DNA of 64,000 nt, from contig DAISIV010000010.1 of assembly GCA_036821825.1 (NCBI GenBank), forward strand, positions 31,874 through 95,873, read 5' to 3'. Made by a program: the position numbers and the translations under genes. The DNA comes from CAITZA01 sp937915285 (lineage in GTDB: Bacteria; Desulfobacterota; Desulfomonilia; Desulfomonilales; Desulfomonilaceae). Of the stretch, positions 1-8,814 are shown piece after piece. Position 1 is the stretch's first letter, and each line of letters opens with the position of its first letter. The notes below the pieces were generated by a model. That model saw only the letters and a program-made list of their open reading frames with translations. It was not told where the DNA came from and did not search any database.

Positions 1-39
1 TCCCATGATCCGCTGCGCTTAATAACAGGTGGTGCGGAC

Positions 40-1953
40 ATGGACCAGATACTGATGAATTGTGACATCAACTGTTCGTCAATCCACCCTGAAGCGGATC
101 CTTTTCACAGAATCCATGGAGAAATAGCCATCCGTGTCATAGGCAAGGAGGCTGAAAAATTAAGGACGCCAGCAAATAGCGGACTTCTGTTAAGAATGGG
201 GGACATAATATACGACTGTCATGCAGATCCCGATGTCAACTTTTGTCATTCTAACTGCCTTTTGACACTACCAGGGAACAGAGGCGGCGCTCTTGTGCGG
301 TCTTTTTACGGACAAAGGGCCGATCAGCCTGATGAAACGATACTCAATCCAGTCCCACTGGCCGATTCTGATTCGGAACTTGTTCCTGAATTTGCAAGAA
401 AGAGAATGTATGGATGCGGCAGTCCGGTGTCTCTGGCTGAGTTGCAAGAGGGCGAAACAGTGGTTGATTTGGGTTGCGGATCTGGAGTCGAGATTTTTAT
501 TGCTTGCCGCAAACTAGGTCCGGGTGGGCTGGCCGTGGGTGTTGATATGACGCCTCAAATGCTAAATCTTGCTGTGGCAGCCGCTCCGGAGGTTCAGAAG
601 ACCCTGGGGTTCGGCAATTCCCTCTTCCTGATGGGCATGCTCGAAGACATCCCTTTGCCCGACAACTTTGCTGACGTAGTGATATCAAACTGCGTAATAA
701 ACTTGACTGGAAACAAGCGAAAGGTTTTGTCAGAGGTTTTCCGGGTGCTCAGGCCCGGGGGCCGCATGGTGATTTCTGACGTGGTTTCTGACACAGAACC
801 TCCCATCGAAATAAAAACAGATCCTCTTTTATCGGGGGAATGTCTTGGCGGGGCTTTGCGCCAGGAATACCTGTTCACGATGATCAAGGATGCCGGTTTC
901 TGCAATTCGGGGATAATCTCCAGATTTCCATACAGGAACGTAATGGATCATCGTTTTTTTTCACTTACTTTTCGGGCCTTTAAGCCATCAAATCCCAAAA
1001 CGGTGACTTTGATGTACAAGGGGCCGCTTGACTTCGTGGGTGTGAGTCAGAATCCTTTTCTTTTGCTAAACAAGGGGGAGGTCAGAGAAGTAGGCTATTA
1101 TCTTGAGGGGAACAACGGTTCGTGGACAGAAGCCGGCCTGGCGCAACTCGACAATACAGATTTTAGCGTTCTGGGTCAGGATGAATCCCTGACCTGCTCC
1201 TGCTGCGTAAACGATTCCACGGATACCCAACTTGCTGAAAGGCCCCTGCGCCTCTCAGGTTGCGTTATTTGTGGAAGTCAGATTGTCTATTCAGGGACTG
1301 CTTCACAGCGCAATTGTGAATTTTGCGGCGAACTTTTTTATTCTTTGAGCGCCTGTGAGCAGAATCATTTCGTGTGCGACAGTTGTCACAGCGCCAACCC
1401 TCTTACACGCATCAATGAATATTGCCTCGAGACCTCCGAGAAAGACATGATCGGACTCCTTAAGAACATAAGAAGAGTTTCATTTCCTCTTAATGGGCCA
1501 GAACATCACAGTCTCATACCTGCCATAATCCTGACATCCTACAGAAATAGCGGAGGCATTCTGAGGACTGAAGACATGTTTGAGGCCATACGTCGCGGAC
1601 AGACCGTCAAGGGGGGATCATGCGCTTCTTTAGGGGTTTGCGGGGCTGCTGCAGGGGTTGGCATAGCTTTTTCAATAATTCTTAATGCGACACCCTTGAC
1701 GCCTCAGGAACGGCAATCCGTGATGAGAGCAGTATCTGAAGCCACAAATGCCACATCACTATTTGCAGCCGCTAGATGCTGTCAGCGCGAATGTTACAAC
1801 TGCCTGCGCAAGGCTTCAGAACTTTCAGGATCCATTCTGGGCATTCACCTGCCTGCCGATCAGCGACTGGTTTGCTCGCAGAGTCTGATTCAGAAGGAGT
1901 GCATCAAGGAGTCCTGTGATCTTTACCCATCAAGGAATCGGCAAGCCATTTGA
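40..1953 (+). CDS. ArsM-like SAM methyltransferase fused to DUF5714
   Basis: Probable class I SAM-dependent methyltransferase of the arsenite-methyltransferase type. Seen: a SAM-binding motif VDLGCGSG at residues 142-149, an acidic end of strand 2 (VGVDM, 167-171), SNCVINL at 216-222 and GGALRQEYL near 270, all typical of ArsM-like proteins. From about residue 405 the protein continues into a Cys-rich zinc-ribbon-like section (C408, C411, C426, C429, C446, C449) and then a DUF5714 domain with GGSCASLGVCG at 525-535 and a late Cys cluster CCQRECYNC at 580-588. An AGGTGG ribosome site lies about 7 bases before the ATG. The two domains are known as separate proteins; the substrate here is unknown. 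The ArsM resemblance does not prove that arsenic is the substrate, and no ars genes are adjacent. It is followed convergently by the histidine kinase. Confidence 0.8.
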   Translation: MDQILMNCDINCSSIHPEADPFHRIHGEIAIRVIGKEAEKLRTPANSGLLLRMGDIIYDCHADPDVNFCHSNCLLTLPGNRGGALVRSFYGQRADQPDETILNPVPLADSDSELVPEFARKRMYGCGSPVSLAELQEGETVVDLGCGSGVEIFIACRKLGPGGLAVGVDMTPQMLNLAVAAAPEVQKTLGFGNSLFLMGMLEDIPLPDNFADVVISNCVINLTGNKRKVLSEVFRVLRPGGRMVISDVVSDTEPPIEIKTDPLLSGECLGGALRQEYLFTMIKDAGFCNSGIISRFPYRNVMDHRFFSLTFRAFKPSNPKTVTLMYKGPLDFVGVSQNPFLLLNKGEVREVGYYLEGNNGSWTEAGLAQLDNTDFSVLGQDESLTCSCCVNDSTDTQLAERPLRLSGCVICGSQIVYSGTASQRNCEFCGELFYSLSACEQNHFVCDSCHSANPLTRINEYCLETSEKDMIGLLKNIRRVSFPLNGPEHHSLIPAIILTSYRNSGGILRTEDMFEAIRRGQTVKGGSCASLGVCGAAAGVGIAFSIILNATPLTPQERQSVMRAVSEATNATSLFAAARCCQRECYNCLRKASELSGSILGIHLPADQRLVCSQSLIQKECIKESCDLYPSRNRQAI

Positions 1954-2006
1954 GACGGGCCTTGGAATTGATCAGTTCCGTGACATGACTCTTATACAGA
2001 GGCCAA

Positions 2007-5000
2007 TCACATTGTGTGACTTCCTGCCAGGATTGATTCTATTTTTTCTATGAGAAGCCGGCCTGATATTGGTTTAGACAAGTAGTGGTCCATTCCCGCT
2101 TCAACGCAAACACTCTGTGTCTCCTGAAAAGCATGGGCAGTCATGGCAACTATCGGAGTTCGACGTTTTTTCCCCATCTCGAATTGCCTGATCATCCTGG
2201 TGGCGTTTAAACCATCCAGAACAGGCATTTGCAAATCCATTAGCACCAGATCAAAAGGCTCGGATTTGAATCTTTCCACCGCCTCTACCCCATTGTTTGA
2301 AGTCACCACGGTGAATTTTTTCTTTTCGAGAGTCCTCTGAATGAGTTTTTGGTTAACAGTGTTGTCTTCGGCCAACAATATTCTTATAGCGCTACGAGCC
2401 TCATCATCTAGTCTTATGGGCATTTCCGGTTGAGGTTTGTGTACGGTTAGTGTGCCCCCAATCGCCGCCACATCACTGGAAGAATCGAAAAGTTTTATTA
2501 TTTCGTTAAGCTTGAATGGTTTTGACAGGAAATGATCGGCTCCATTGGCCTTTGCTTCCTCGATTGCAGCCAACTGGGCTGGATGGGCCATAAAGACTTT
2601 GCAGACATTGTGAAATTCATTCAAGCTTTTCAGGACAGCGATTCCGTCGAGGCCTGGCATCTCATGGTCGATGAATATGTAGCTGGGACGCCGAGATGCC
2701 TGAAAGTGTTGCTCAATTAATTCCGACAGCTTGGACGGATCACACTCAACCCGTGAATCAAAGCCAAGTCGGTCTAGATTGGCTTTTAAGGTCTCAGCGC
2801 TCTTCCTGTTGTCGTCCAAGATCAGAACAATTTCTCCTTCAGCCGAGATCTGGCATTCATCCGTAACCCCGTCCCCACCTCTGGTGAGTTTCAGAGGGAT
2901 TGTGACGCGGAATGAACTACCTTTTCCGACCTCACTTTCAACCAGGATTCTACCACCCATCAGTTCTACCAGGGATTTCGTGATTGAAAGTCCCAGACCG
3001 GTCCCACCGTAGGTCCTTGCCACAAACCCTTCCGCCTGGTCAAAGGGATCAAATATTTTTTCCAGGTTTTCCGAGGCTATTCCGATCCCGGTATCTGTGA
3101 CCTCAAAACTGAAGTGTCCGTCTGTCGACTTGTCCTCAAAATACTCTACCTTGAGAAATATTTCGCCACTGTGAGTGAATTTGATGCTGTTACCCAACAA
3201 ATTGGTCAGTATCTGCCTGATTCTCAAATCATCACCCAGGACCTGGTCAGGCACATCACAAAGGTAGTGGGCAACAAGCTCTATGTTTTTTTCCCGTGCC
3301 CTGAGATTTAGTGTGTCCACGACCTGCTCAACCAGGTGTCGCAGGGAGAACTCATTGCATAAGATGTCAATGCGTTGGGCCTCAACTTTTGAAAAATCCA
3401 GTATGTCGTTCAAAACCCCCTGAAGTGATTCCGCAGCGAGTTTTGCGTTCATCAACAGGTCTCTGTGCTGTAATTGGTTTTCATAGTCCAGTATCAGGTC
3501 TAGTGTACCCAGGACCGCATACATCGGAGTCCTGATTTCGTGACTCATCCGCATCAGGAACTCGCTCTTGGAAATGCTGGCTGCTTCCGCCTGCTCCCTA
3601 GCATAATTCAGAGCCTTCTCGGTCTCCTTCTGTATGGAATAATCGGTGCTGAGCAGGATGGCTCCAAGGAGTTCACCTGAATCGTCGTAATAGGGGAATG
3701 CGTTATTGTGAAACCATGATTCCCTACCGTCCTTGCCCACATAACACATCACTGATTTATGGGGCTTTTCATCTTCCAGTACGTCCACGACCGGACATTC
3801 GTCACAAAGATTCGGAGAATGTCTCAGAATCTCATAGCAGAAGTGTGAGTTGATTTTATCAGGGTCTCCAACATCAAAGATTTCCCTCGAAGCCTCATTC
3901 GAGAAAATGATTTTCATTTCCCGGGATATTATGAGCAATGAGTCTGTGATGGAGGCTAGCACCTGAGCCTGCTGATATAGTTTTTTCTGGGCCTGCTTTC
4001 TCTCCCTGATTTCAGAAACGAGTTCCTGATTAGCGGAAGCCAGGGCTGAGGTTCTTTCCTGAACCCTGTGTTCGAGTTCGTCATGAGCATTTTTCAATTG
4101 CCTGTAAATTTGGCTCCGACGCCTTAGGCTCCTTATTACCAGGGCAATCAGCAGCAAAGCGCTGAGTATGAAGAGAAAAAACCATGTGATCCATGCTACG
4201 TATGACGGTCCTCGTCCAAACACCGAGCTTGGGACGATCCTGAATGCGGTCCAGGAGTTGACTTCCAGTTTACCCAGGAAAAGGTTGGCTTCCATAGCCG
4301 GTCCGGCCTGTTCCAAAGATTTTGTGCTAACCGGCAAATCAGTCTTATCCGGTCCCACCGGAACACCGAATAACCCGCTTACCGGCCGACCTACCGTTCC
4401 AGCAGGCCCTACCAGAACGGTTCCATTGTCGTCGAAAAGCCCGGACCAACTCTCGTAATCCTGTGGCACGTCCTCCCTGACCTTCTGGTCAATGATCTCG
4501 CCCGAAATCTCCAGAGCAAGAAGGCCTCTCTCAATGTGCTCATAGACAACCGGCTTCGTAATGAATATTCGGCAGGTAGAGTTTCGGCAAATAGCATGAA
4601 GTTTGGGCTCTGCAGATTTAGAGGCAACAAATCCCTCGAAAATCTGAGGGTCGACCCACTCTTGGAAGTTGAGTCCATGAGACTTGGCAATAGCTTCCGA
4701 ATTTTCAAACTCGTAAAAGACTCCTGCGACGAACACCTGCATCCCGGAATCTCTGACTGATTCCAGGCGTCTGTCGAGTTCCTCCTCCATCAGCAACCCG
4801 AGAGCAAACAGACCGTATTCTTTTGACATTCCCAGCAGTTTTGAATGATAGTAGCTTGAAAATATGTTGCTGTTCGACAGAGAATCGATGTCATTTAGTC
4901 TTTGTGCAAAGAATTCGTCGAGCAACCTGCACTTGCTCTTGACATCCTTAATCAATGATTTCCTTGTGTTTTCAACCAGGAGGTCGGTAGTGACATAAAG

Positions 5001-5138
5001 CTTGAACATCAAATAGCCGGTGCTTATGACCAGGGCAGAAAAAACCGCTAAGATCGGGACCCAAGAATTGAAGATGCCCCGGGCGAGGGCTTGTGAAATT
5101 TTACTTTCACCCATTCGTGAGATTTCTTCTGTCGACAT
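2007..5138 (-). CDS. Hybrid sensor histidine kinase with PAS and two receiver domains
   Basis: Membrane-bound two-component sensor of 1043 residues. Domains in order: transmembrane helix at about 25-48, a large periplasmic sensor region to about 310, a second helix at about 314-337, a coiled coil at 345-390, a PAS domain at about 393-500, HisKA with the phospho-acceptor H533 in MSHEIRTP, a HATPase domain at about 600-750 (GTGLGLS at 712-718), a first receiver (D824) and a second, C-terminal receiver (D968 in LMDLQMP). The PAS domain carries C434, C445, C448 and C465, including a CDECP stretch found in a subset of PAS domains. No Hpt domain or output regulator is encoded beside it, so its partners lie elsewhere. 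The signal is unknown. It stands alone on the minus strand, with the dehydrogenase gene about 150 bases upstream. Confidence 0.95.
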   Translation of the reverse strand: MSTEEISRMGESKISQALARGIFNSWVPILAVFSALVISTGYLMFKLYVTTDLLVENTRKSLIKDVKSKCRLLDEFFAQRLNDIDSLSNSNIFSSYYHSKLLGMSKEYGLFALGLLMEEELDRRLESVRDSGMQVFVAGVFYEFENSEAIAKSHGLNFQEWVDPQIFEGFVASKSAEPKLHAICRNSTCRIFITKPVVYEHIERGLLALEISGEIIDQKVREDVPQDYESWSGLFDDNGTVLVGPAGTVGRPVSGLFGVPVGPDKTDLPVSTKSLEQAGPAMEANLFLGKLEVNSWTAFRIVPSSVFGRGPSYVAWITWFFLFILSALLLIALVIRSLRRRSQIYRQLKNAHDELEHRVQERTSALASANQELVSEIRERKQAQKKLYQQAQVLASITDSLLIISREMKIIFSNEASREIFDVGDPDKINSHFCYEILRHSPNLCDECPVVDVLEDEKPHKSVMCYVGKDGRESWFHNNAFPYYDDSGELLGAILLSTDYSIQKETEKALNYAREQAEAASISKSEFLMRMSHEIRTPMYAVLGTLDLILDYENQLQHRDLLMNAKLAAESLQGVLNDILDFSKVEAQRIDILCNEFSLRHLVEQVVDTLNLRAREKNIELVAHYLCDVPDQVLGDDLRIRQILTNLLGNSIKFTHSGEIFLKVEYFEDKSTDGHFSFEVTDTGIGIASENLEKIFDPFDQAEGFVARTYGGTGLGLSITKSLVELMGGRILVESEVGKGSSFRVTIPLKLTRGGDGVTDECQISAEGEIVLILDDNRKSAETLKANLDRLGFDSRVECDPSKLSELIEQHFQASRRPSYIFIDHEMPGLDGIAVLKSLNEFHNVCKVFMAHPAQLAAIEEAKANGADHFLSKPFKLNEIIKLFDSSSDVAAIGGTLTVHKPQPEMPIRLDDEARSAIRILLAEDNTVNQKLIQRTLEKKKFTVVTSNNGVEAVERFKSEPFDLVLMDLQMPVLDGLNATRMIRQFEMGKKRRTPIVAMTAHAFQETQSVCVEAGMDHYLSKPISGRLLIEKIESILAGSHTM

Positions 5139-5291
5139 ACCTGAAAATCATTTCTTCGGAAATCAGTTTACATAATTCTGGGGTAAGGGCAATTAAATCC
5201 GGAGGTGGGTGTCACACGACACAAGTATCATCAAAATACCGTACTTTCCGAATCAATACCTAAATATAAATCAAGTAAACAGAAAACACTC

Positions 5292-6245
5292 TCACATTCT
5301 GACAAGAATCTTCAGACTTTTTGAACGTCCCGCAATTTCAAATGCTCGCTCTGAGTCTTCGAGAGCGTGAACCTCTGAAATCAGGGGTGTAGGATCAACC
5401 AGTCCTGATTCCATAAGTCGCAAGGCCGGCGCAAAAGGACCACACCTCGAACCTGTCACAGTTATTTCATTAATGACCAGCGGAGCCGGATTGAAATTGA
5501 ACTCTCCGTGATAGGTGCTTTTCAAGGCAATTACTCCCCTGGGAGCAACATGCCTGATGGCTGAGTTCCAACCCGAGGGGCTACCTGACGCTTCAACCAC
5601 CAAATCGTACTTTCTATCAAGTTTTTCAGTGTCATCAAAATGGACCGCAGCGGCTGAATAGTTCTCGAACAGTCTCATTTTGTCGGGGTGTTTACCCAAA
5701 ACAGTTATGGAACAACCGGTAAGCCTTAGGACCATGCATATAAGCAGACCAAGACGGCCGTCCCCAATGATGAGCGCTCTTGTTGAAGGATCAACATGAA
5801 TCTGTTCCATGATCTCGATGGCTGCAGCCAATGGTTCGGTGAAAACAGCAGCATCGTCCGATATTTTTTCGGAAACTACGTGAAGGTTGGATTCTGGCAG
5901 ACATACGTACTCGGCAAAGACTCCGTCCTTTGCAGAAATACCCAGAACAGACCTGGCTCCACAATGTCGCTCCATTCCCTTGGCACACTGATCGCAGACG
6001 CCGCATCCAATGTTGATCTCCCCCACAACACGTTTTCCTATAAGGTCAGGGTTAGCGGATTCCTCCACCAGGCCCACGAACTCATGTCCCAGTACACCCT
6101 TGAAATTCATGTAACCCTTGACTATTTCAATGTCAGTCTTGCATATACCGGCCAACAGAATCTTGATCAAAGCCTCGTTGCGAGCTGGAACCGGTTTGTC
6201 AATCCGCCTGAGACTTAACTTTCCATCAAAAACTAAAGCTTTCAA
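5292..6245 (-). CDS. Zinc-dependent alcohol/polyol dehydrogenase (MDR family)
   Basis: Medium-chain dehydrogenase/reductase of 317 residues, predicted to oxidise an alcohol or polyol with NAD(P). Seen: the catalytic zinc ligand C35 in GICKTD, H54-E55 in GHE, four structural-zinc cysteines at 81, 84, 87 and 95, and a nucleotide-binding glycine stretch (IIGDGRLGLL) near 165. It is somewhat shorter than the usual 340-360 residues but looks complete. It lies alone on the minus strand, downstream of an 800-base spacer. Substrate is not predictable; threonine or sorbitol dehydrogenase-like enzymes are the nearest general class. Confidence 0.85.
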   Translation of the reverse strand: MKALVFDGKLSLRRIDKPVPARNEALIKILLAGICKTDIEIVKGYMNFKGVLGHEFVGLVEESANPDLIGKRVVGEINIGCGVCDQCAKGMERHCGARSVLGISAKDGVFAEYVCLPESNLHVVSEKISDDAAVFTEPLAAAIEIMEQIHVDPSTRALIIGDGRLGLLICMVLRLTGCSITVLGKHPDKMRLFENYSAAAVHFDDTEKLDRKYDLVVEASGSPSGWNSAIRHVAPRGVIALKSTYHGEFNFNPAPLVINEITVTGSRCGPFAPALRLMESGLVDPTPLISEVHALEDSERAFEIAGRSKSLKILVRM

Positions 6246-6559
6246 GAGTTTATCCTTTTGTAAACCAATTTATAGTATCATTTATTACAACAGAATCGTC
6301 TCTACATCCAATACAAAAAGTCTTTTTTACAAACTGTCAAAAAAATTGACACAAGAAGTTGCGACAGCCCTAGGCTCCGGTGTTCGATAGAAGTGGCTCT
6401 TAAGGGCCATCTGTGAGCCTGCAAGCTTTGCCGGCCCTTCGACTGGAGCATGGCACACTAATTGCTCAACTTAAATCGACTCGATACACCGCCCGGTCTC
6501 ATTTCATATCTTTTCTGCTTCCCCCCGGTGCGTTACCCAAGCCAGACGCATCGTCCGTC

Positions 6560-6588
6560 GTAGGGACGCCTCACCCAAGCGTCCCTAC
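6560..6588. repeat. Perfect 10-bp inverted repeat with T-run
   Basis: GTAGGGACGC at 6560-6569 pairs perfectly with GCGTCCCTAC at 6579-6588 across a 9-base loop, followed by a T-rich stretch at 6591-6599. It can form a stable hairpin resembling a terminator on the plus strand, but no plus-strand gene precedes it. It could be a dispersed palindromic repeat unit. Confidence 0.6.
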
Positions 6589-6839
6589 ATTGCTTTTTTA
6601 CCATTATGATTTAAGACGATTTAGCTGAGGCCCAATGTTCGCTTGCGTGCTCCAGGCTTTTTTGTTTTCCGCGTCCACCTGGTCCCCAAACACCCGGTTA
6701 CGCCCATAACGTCTTAAAACTTGTCACACGGGACATATTTTGTTATTTTGTTTAACTGTTATTGATAGAGATTTTGCCGACTCCTCGTTCACGAATCGCT
6801 ACATTAAGAAGTCGAAGTCACGCTATTTTAATTTGTTGA

Positions 6840-6872
6840 TTCAGGGGAAAAGGTTTTCTCAAGTCCCCTGAA
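6840..6872. repeat. 9-bp inverted repeat upstream of PhoU-like gene
   Basis: TTCAGGGGA at 6840-6848 is complementary to TCCCCTGAA at 6864-6872 with a 15-base loop. It lies about 190 bases before the PhoU-like start. It could be an operator or an RNA hairpin; no function can be assigned. Confidence 0.4.
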
Positions 6873-7059
6873 CAGTGATATAAACTGTTTTTCAAGAATC
6901 GAGGCAGTTTTGCCTTATGTCCAACCTGCGACAATAATACAAAATAGAGCATATCCTGTGGTTCCAGTCATGGAGTGGATGCCGGAGACGCTACTATTTT
7001 GTAATCTTAAAGTTTTACCATGATCTATATGCAATCAAGTATTCAGGAGGTCTGTCCAG

Positions 7060-7764
7060 ATGAAAGACAAGCGCGTTTTCTTTAACCCTATTCGAATGAT
7101 CAGTCCCAAACTAGACTCTGAAGCTATAAAGCTGGAAGAATTGTATCAGCACCCGGTATCTGAATCATTTACTCTTGAAGAAGGTTTGCTCGTTATGCTC
7201 AGCAAGCTAGTTGAGATGTCGAGACTGGTGAGGATCAGTTTTCTGAGTGATTGCCCTGAAGAGATAAAGAGTTGTGAGGCGCTTGCTGATGAAGTTCATC
7301 AGCAGGAGAAGGTTCTCACTGGCAATCTGGCCTGCACCATTACCGATTATCCGGATATGTGCCGTGCAGTCATTCTGTTCCCGGGACAACTCGAAAGGAT
7401 CGGTGATTACCTGGAAAGTATTCTCAATTGCTGCAAGATCAAGACACGCGAATCGGTGCCTTTGAATGACAAGAACCTAAATGAAGTAGCCGAGGCTTTG
7501 GATACCATCCAAGAGTTGCTCAGACATCTACGTGATATCATTATCGCTCCCAATAAGCACCTGATACAGCACGTAATAGCTCAGGCGGAGGCGCTAGACC
7601 AGAAGTGCCAGGAGATGCAGTTGAGTCACGTGGATCGGCTTCTGGAAGGCTCGACAGCTCCAAAAGCTTCCTCTCTGTACCTTGACATCCTGGAATCCAT
7701 TCAATCCATCAAGAGGCATATAAAGGAAATGGCAAAAAGCATTCAGTCCATCCTGCCTCAATAG
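7060..7764 (+). CDS. PhoU-like helical regulator protein
   Basis: 234-residue, mainly helical protein resembling PhoU or the PhoU-like cytoplasmic domain of Na/phosphate cotransporters. Seen: acidic helices with spaced E/D residues (ADEVHQQE near 77-84, GDYLESIL near 117) as in PhoU metal-binding helices, and a repeat-like second half. An AGGAGG ribosome site (7044-7049) precedes the ATG. It is followed 28 bases later by a cation diffusion facilitator gene, so the two probably form an operon. That context suggests a regulatory role in metal or phosphate transport rather than the classical Pst system, which is absent here. Assignment rests on overall character, not on a diagnostic motif. Confidence 0.6.
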   Translation: MKDKRVFFNPIRMISPKLDSEAIKLEELYQHPVSESFTLEEGLLVMLSKLVEMSRLVRISFLSDCPEEIKSCEALADEVHQQEKVLTGNLACTITDYPDMCRAVILFPGQLERIGDYLESILNCCKIKTRESVPLNDKNLNEVAEALDTIQELLRHLRDIIIAPNKHLIQHVIAQAEALDQKCQEMQLSHVDRLLEGSTAPKASSLYLDILESIQSIKRHIKEMAKSIQSILPQ

Positions 7765-7792
7765 GACTGTTTTCCGGGAAAACGGCCTCAAG

Positions 7793-8803
7793 ATGCACGC
7801 CCAAGAAATTCATGAAGCAGGTAAGGCAAAGCCCGGGGGGCTTGAGGCCGGTAAAAGGATTCTATATGTTGCAGTAGCGCTTAGTTCTGCGCTCATGGGA
7901 GCAAAGTTCTACGCTTACTATCTTACAGAGTCTTCAGCGATTCTGTCGGATGCGCTGGAATCAATTATAAATGTTGTAGCGTCAATTTTTGCGCTATGTA
8001 GCGTGATAGTCTCCGCCAAGCCCCCTGATCCATCCCATCCATACGGTCATGGAAAAATAGAATATTTTTCAGCCGGCTTTGAAGGCGCCCTGATAATGTT
8101 GGCGGCATTCTCAATATTTCATCAGGGCGTACTTAGAATACTCCATCCTCAGGAGATGCCTCAACTTGACCTGGGTGTCGGGATACTTGTTTTGGTCACA
8201 GCATTGAACGCTTTCCTGGGATATACACTATTACGTATTGGCAAGAAGATAAAATCTGACGCTGTTTTTACACACGGCAAGCATCTTATAACGGATGTTT
8301 ATACTTCGGGTGGTGTAATAATAGGTCTGCTGATCGTTGTGGCGACTAGTCACTGGTATGTAGATGGGCTGATCGCCTGCCTTGTGGGGGCAAATATTCT
8401 GGTTTCGGGTCTGTTAATTGTAAAAAGGGCCTTTGGTGGCCTCATGCACGCTTCTGATGAAGAGTTGCTGAAAAATATCTGCGATGTTCTGACACAACAC
8501 CGTAAAGATCTCTGGATAGACTTGCACCAACTTAGAGCGTGGCGTTCAGGCCAGAGAATATTCGTTGATTTTCACCTTATATTGCCCAGAGATTTGAGCC
8601 TTGAAAAAGCTCATTCGGAGGTGAAAGACCTGGAAAGATTTTTCGCAGTTCATTTCGGTGAAGAAACCGAGATATTTGTTCATCTGGATCCTTGTGAGGA
8701 CCCGGAATGCAATGTCTGTTCAAATGATCCGTGCGGACTGCGCAAGGGTGAGCACGAGCGCAAAAAGACATGGAAACTCGACTCAGTAACATCCGGTAGG
8801 TAA
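7793..8803 (+). CDS. Cation diffusion facilitator (CDF) transporter with Cys-rich tail
   Basis: Inner-membrane divalent metal/proton antiporter of the CDF family, 336 residues. Seen: several hydrophobic helices over residues 20-215, the acidic site in the second helix (LSDALES), the HxxxD metal site KHLITD in the fifth helix, the PPDPSHPYGHGKIEYF signature loop after helix two, and a cytoplasmic C-terminal domain. After the C-terminal domain there is a Cys-rich tail (DPCEDPECNVC then DPC) which may bind metal. The substrate metal (Zn, Fe, Mn or Ni) cannot be told. It is probably cotranscribed with the PhoU-like gene upstream. Confidence 0.92.
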   Translation: MHAQEIHEAGKAKPGGLEAGKRILYVAVALSSALMGAKFYAYYLTESSAILSDALESIINVVASIFALCSVIVSAKPPDPSHPYGHGKIEYFSAGFEGALIMLAAFSIFHQGVLRILHPQEMPQLDLGVGILVLVTALNAFLGYTLLRIGKKIKSDAVFTHGKHLITDVYTSGGVIIGLLIVVATSHWYVDGLIACLVGANILVSGLLIVKRAFGGLMHASDEELLKNICDVLTQHRKDLWIDLHQLRAWRSGQRIFVDFHLILPRDLSLEKAHSEVKDLERFFAVHFGEETEIFVHLDPCEDPECNVCSNDPCGLRKGEHERKKTWKLDSVTSGR

Positions 8804-8814
8804 GTCCATAAAAC

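Larger units (their letters stand above)
6246..7059 (+). other. Long spacer with hairpins, no gene recognised
   Basis: About 800 bases between a minus-strand dehydrogenase and the plus-strand PhoU-like gene, so it should hold divergent promoters. I see two perfect inverted repeats (listed separately) and a TTGACA hexamer near 6346 without a convincing -10. Short open frames in the 6.4-6.6 kb part lack ribosome sites and do not look like protein. The middle part is richer in GC than the AT-rich flanks, which could be the remains of a small repeat element. Confidence 0.5.

Noticed and set aside
6413..6628. 71-codon open frame in the 6.2-7.1 kb spacer
   Set aside because: GTG start without ribosome site; overlaps a palindrome; no protein-like features.
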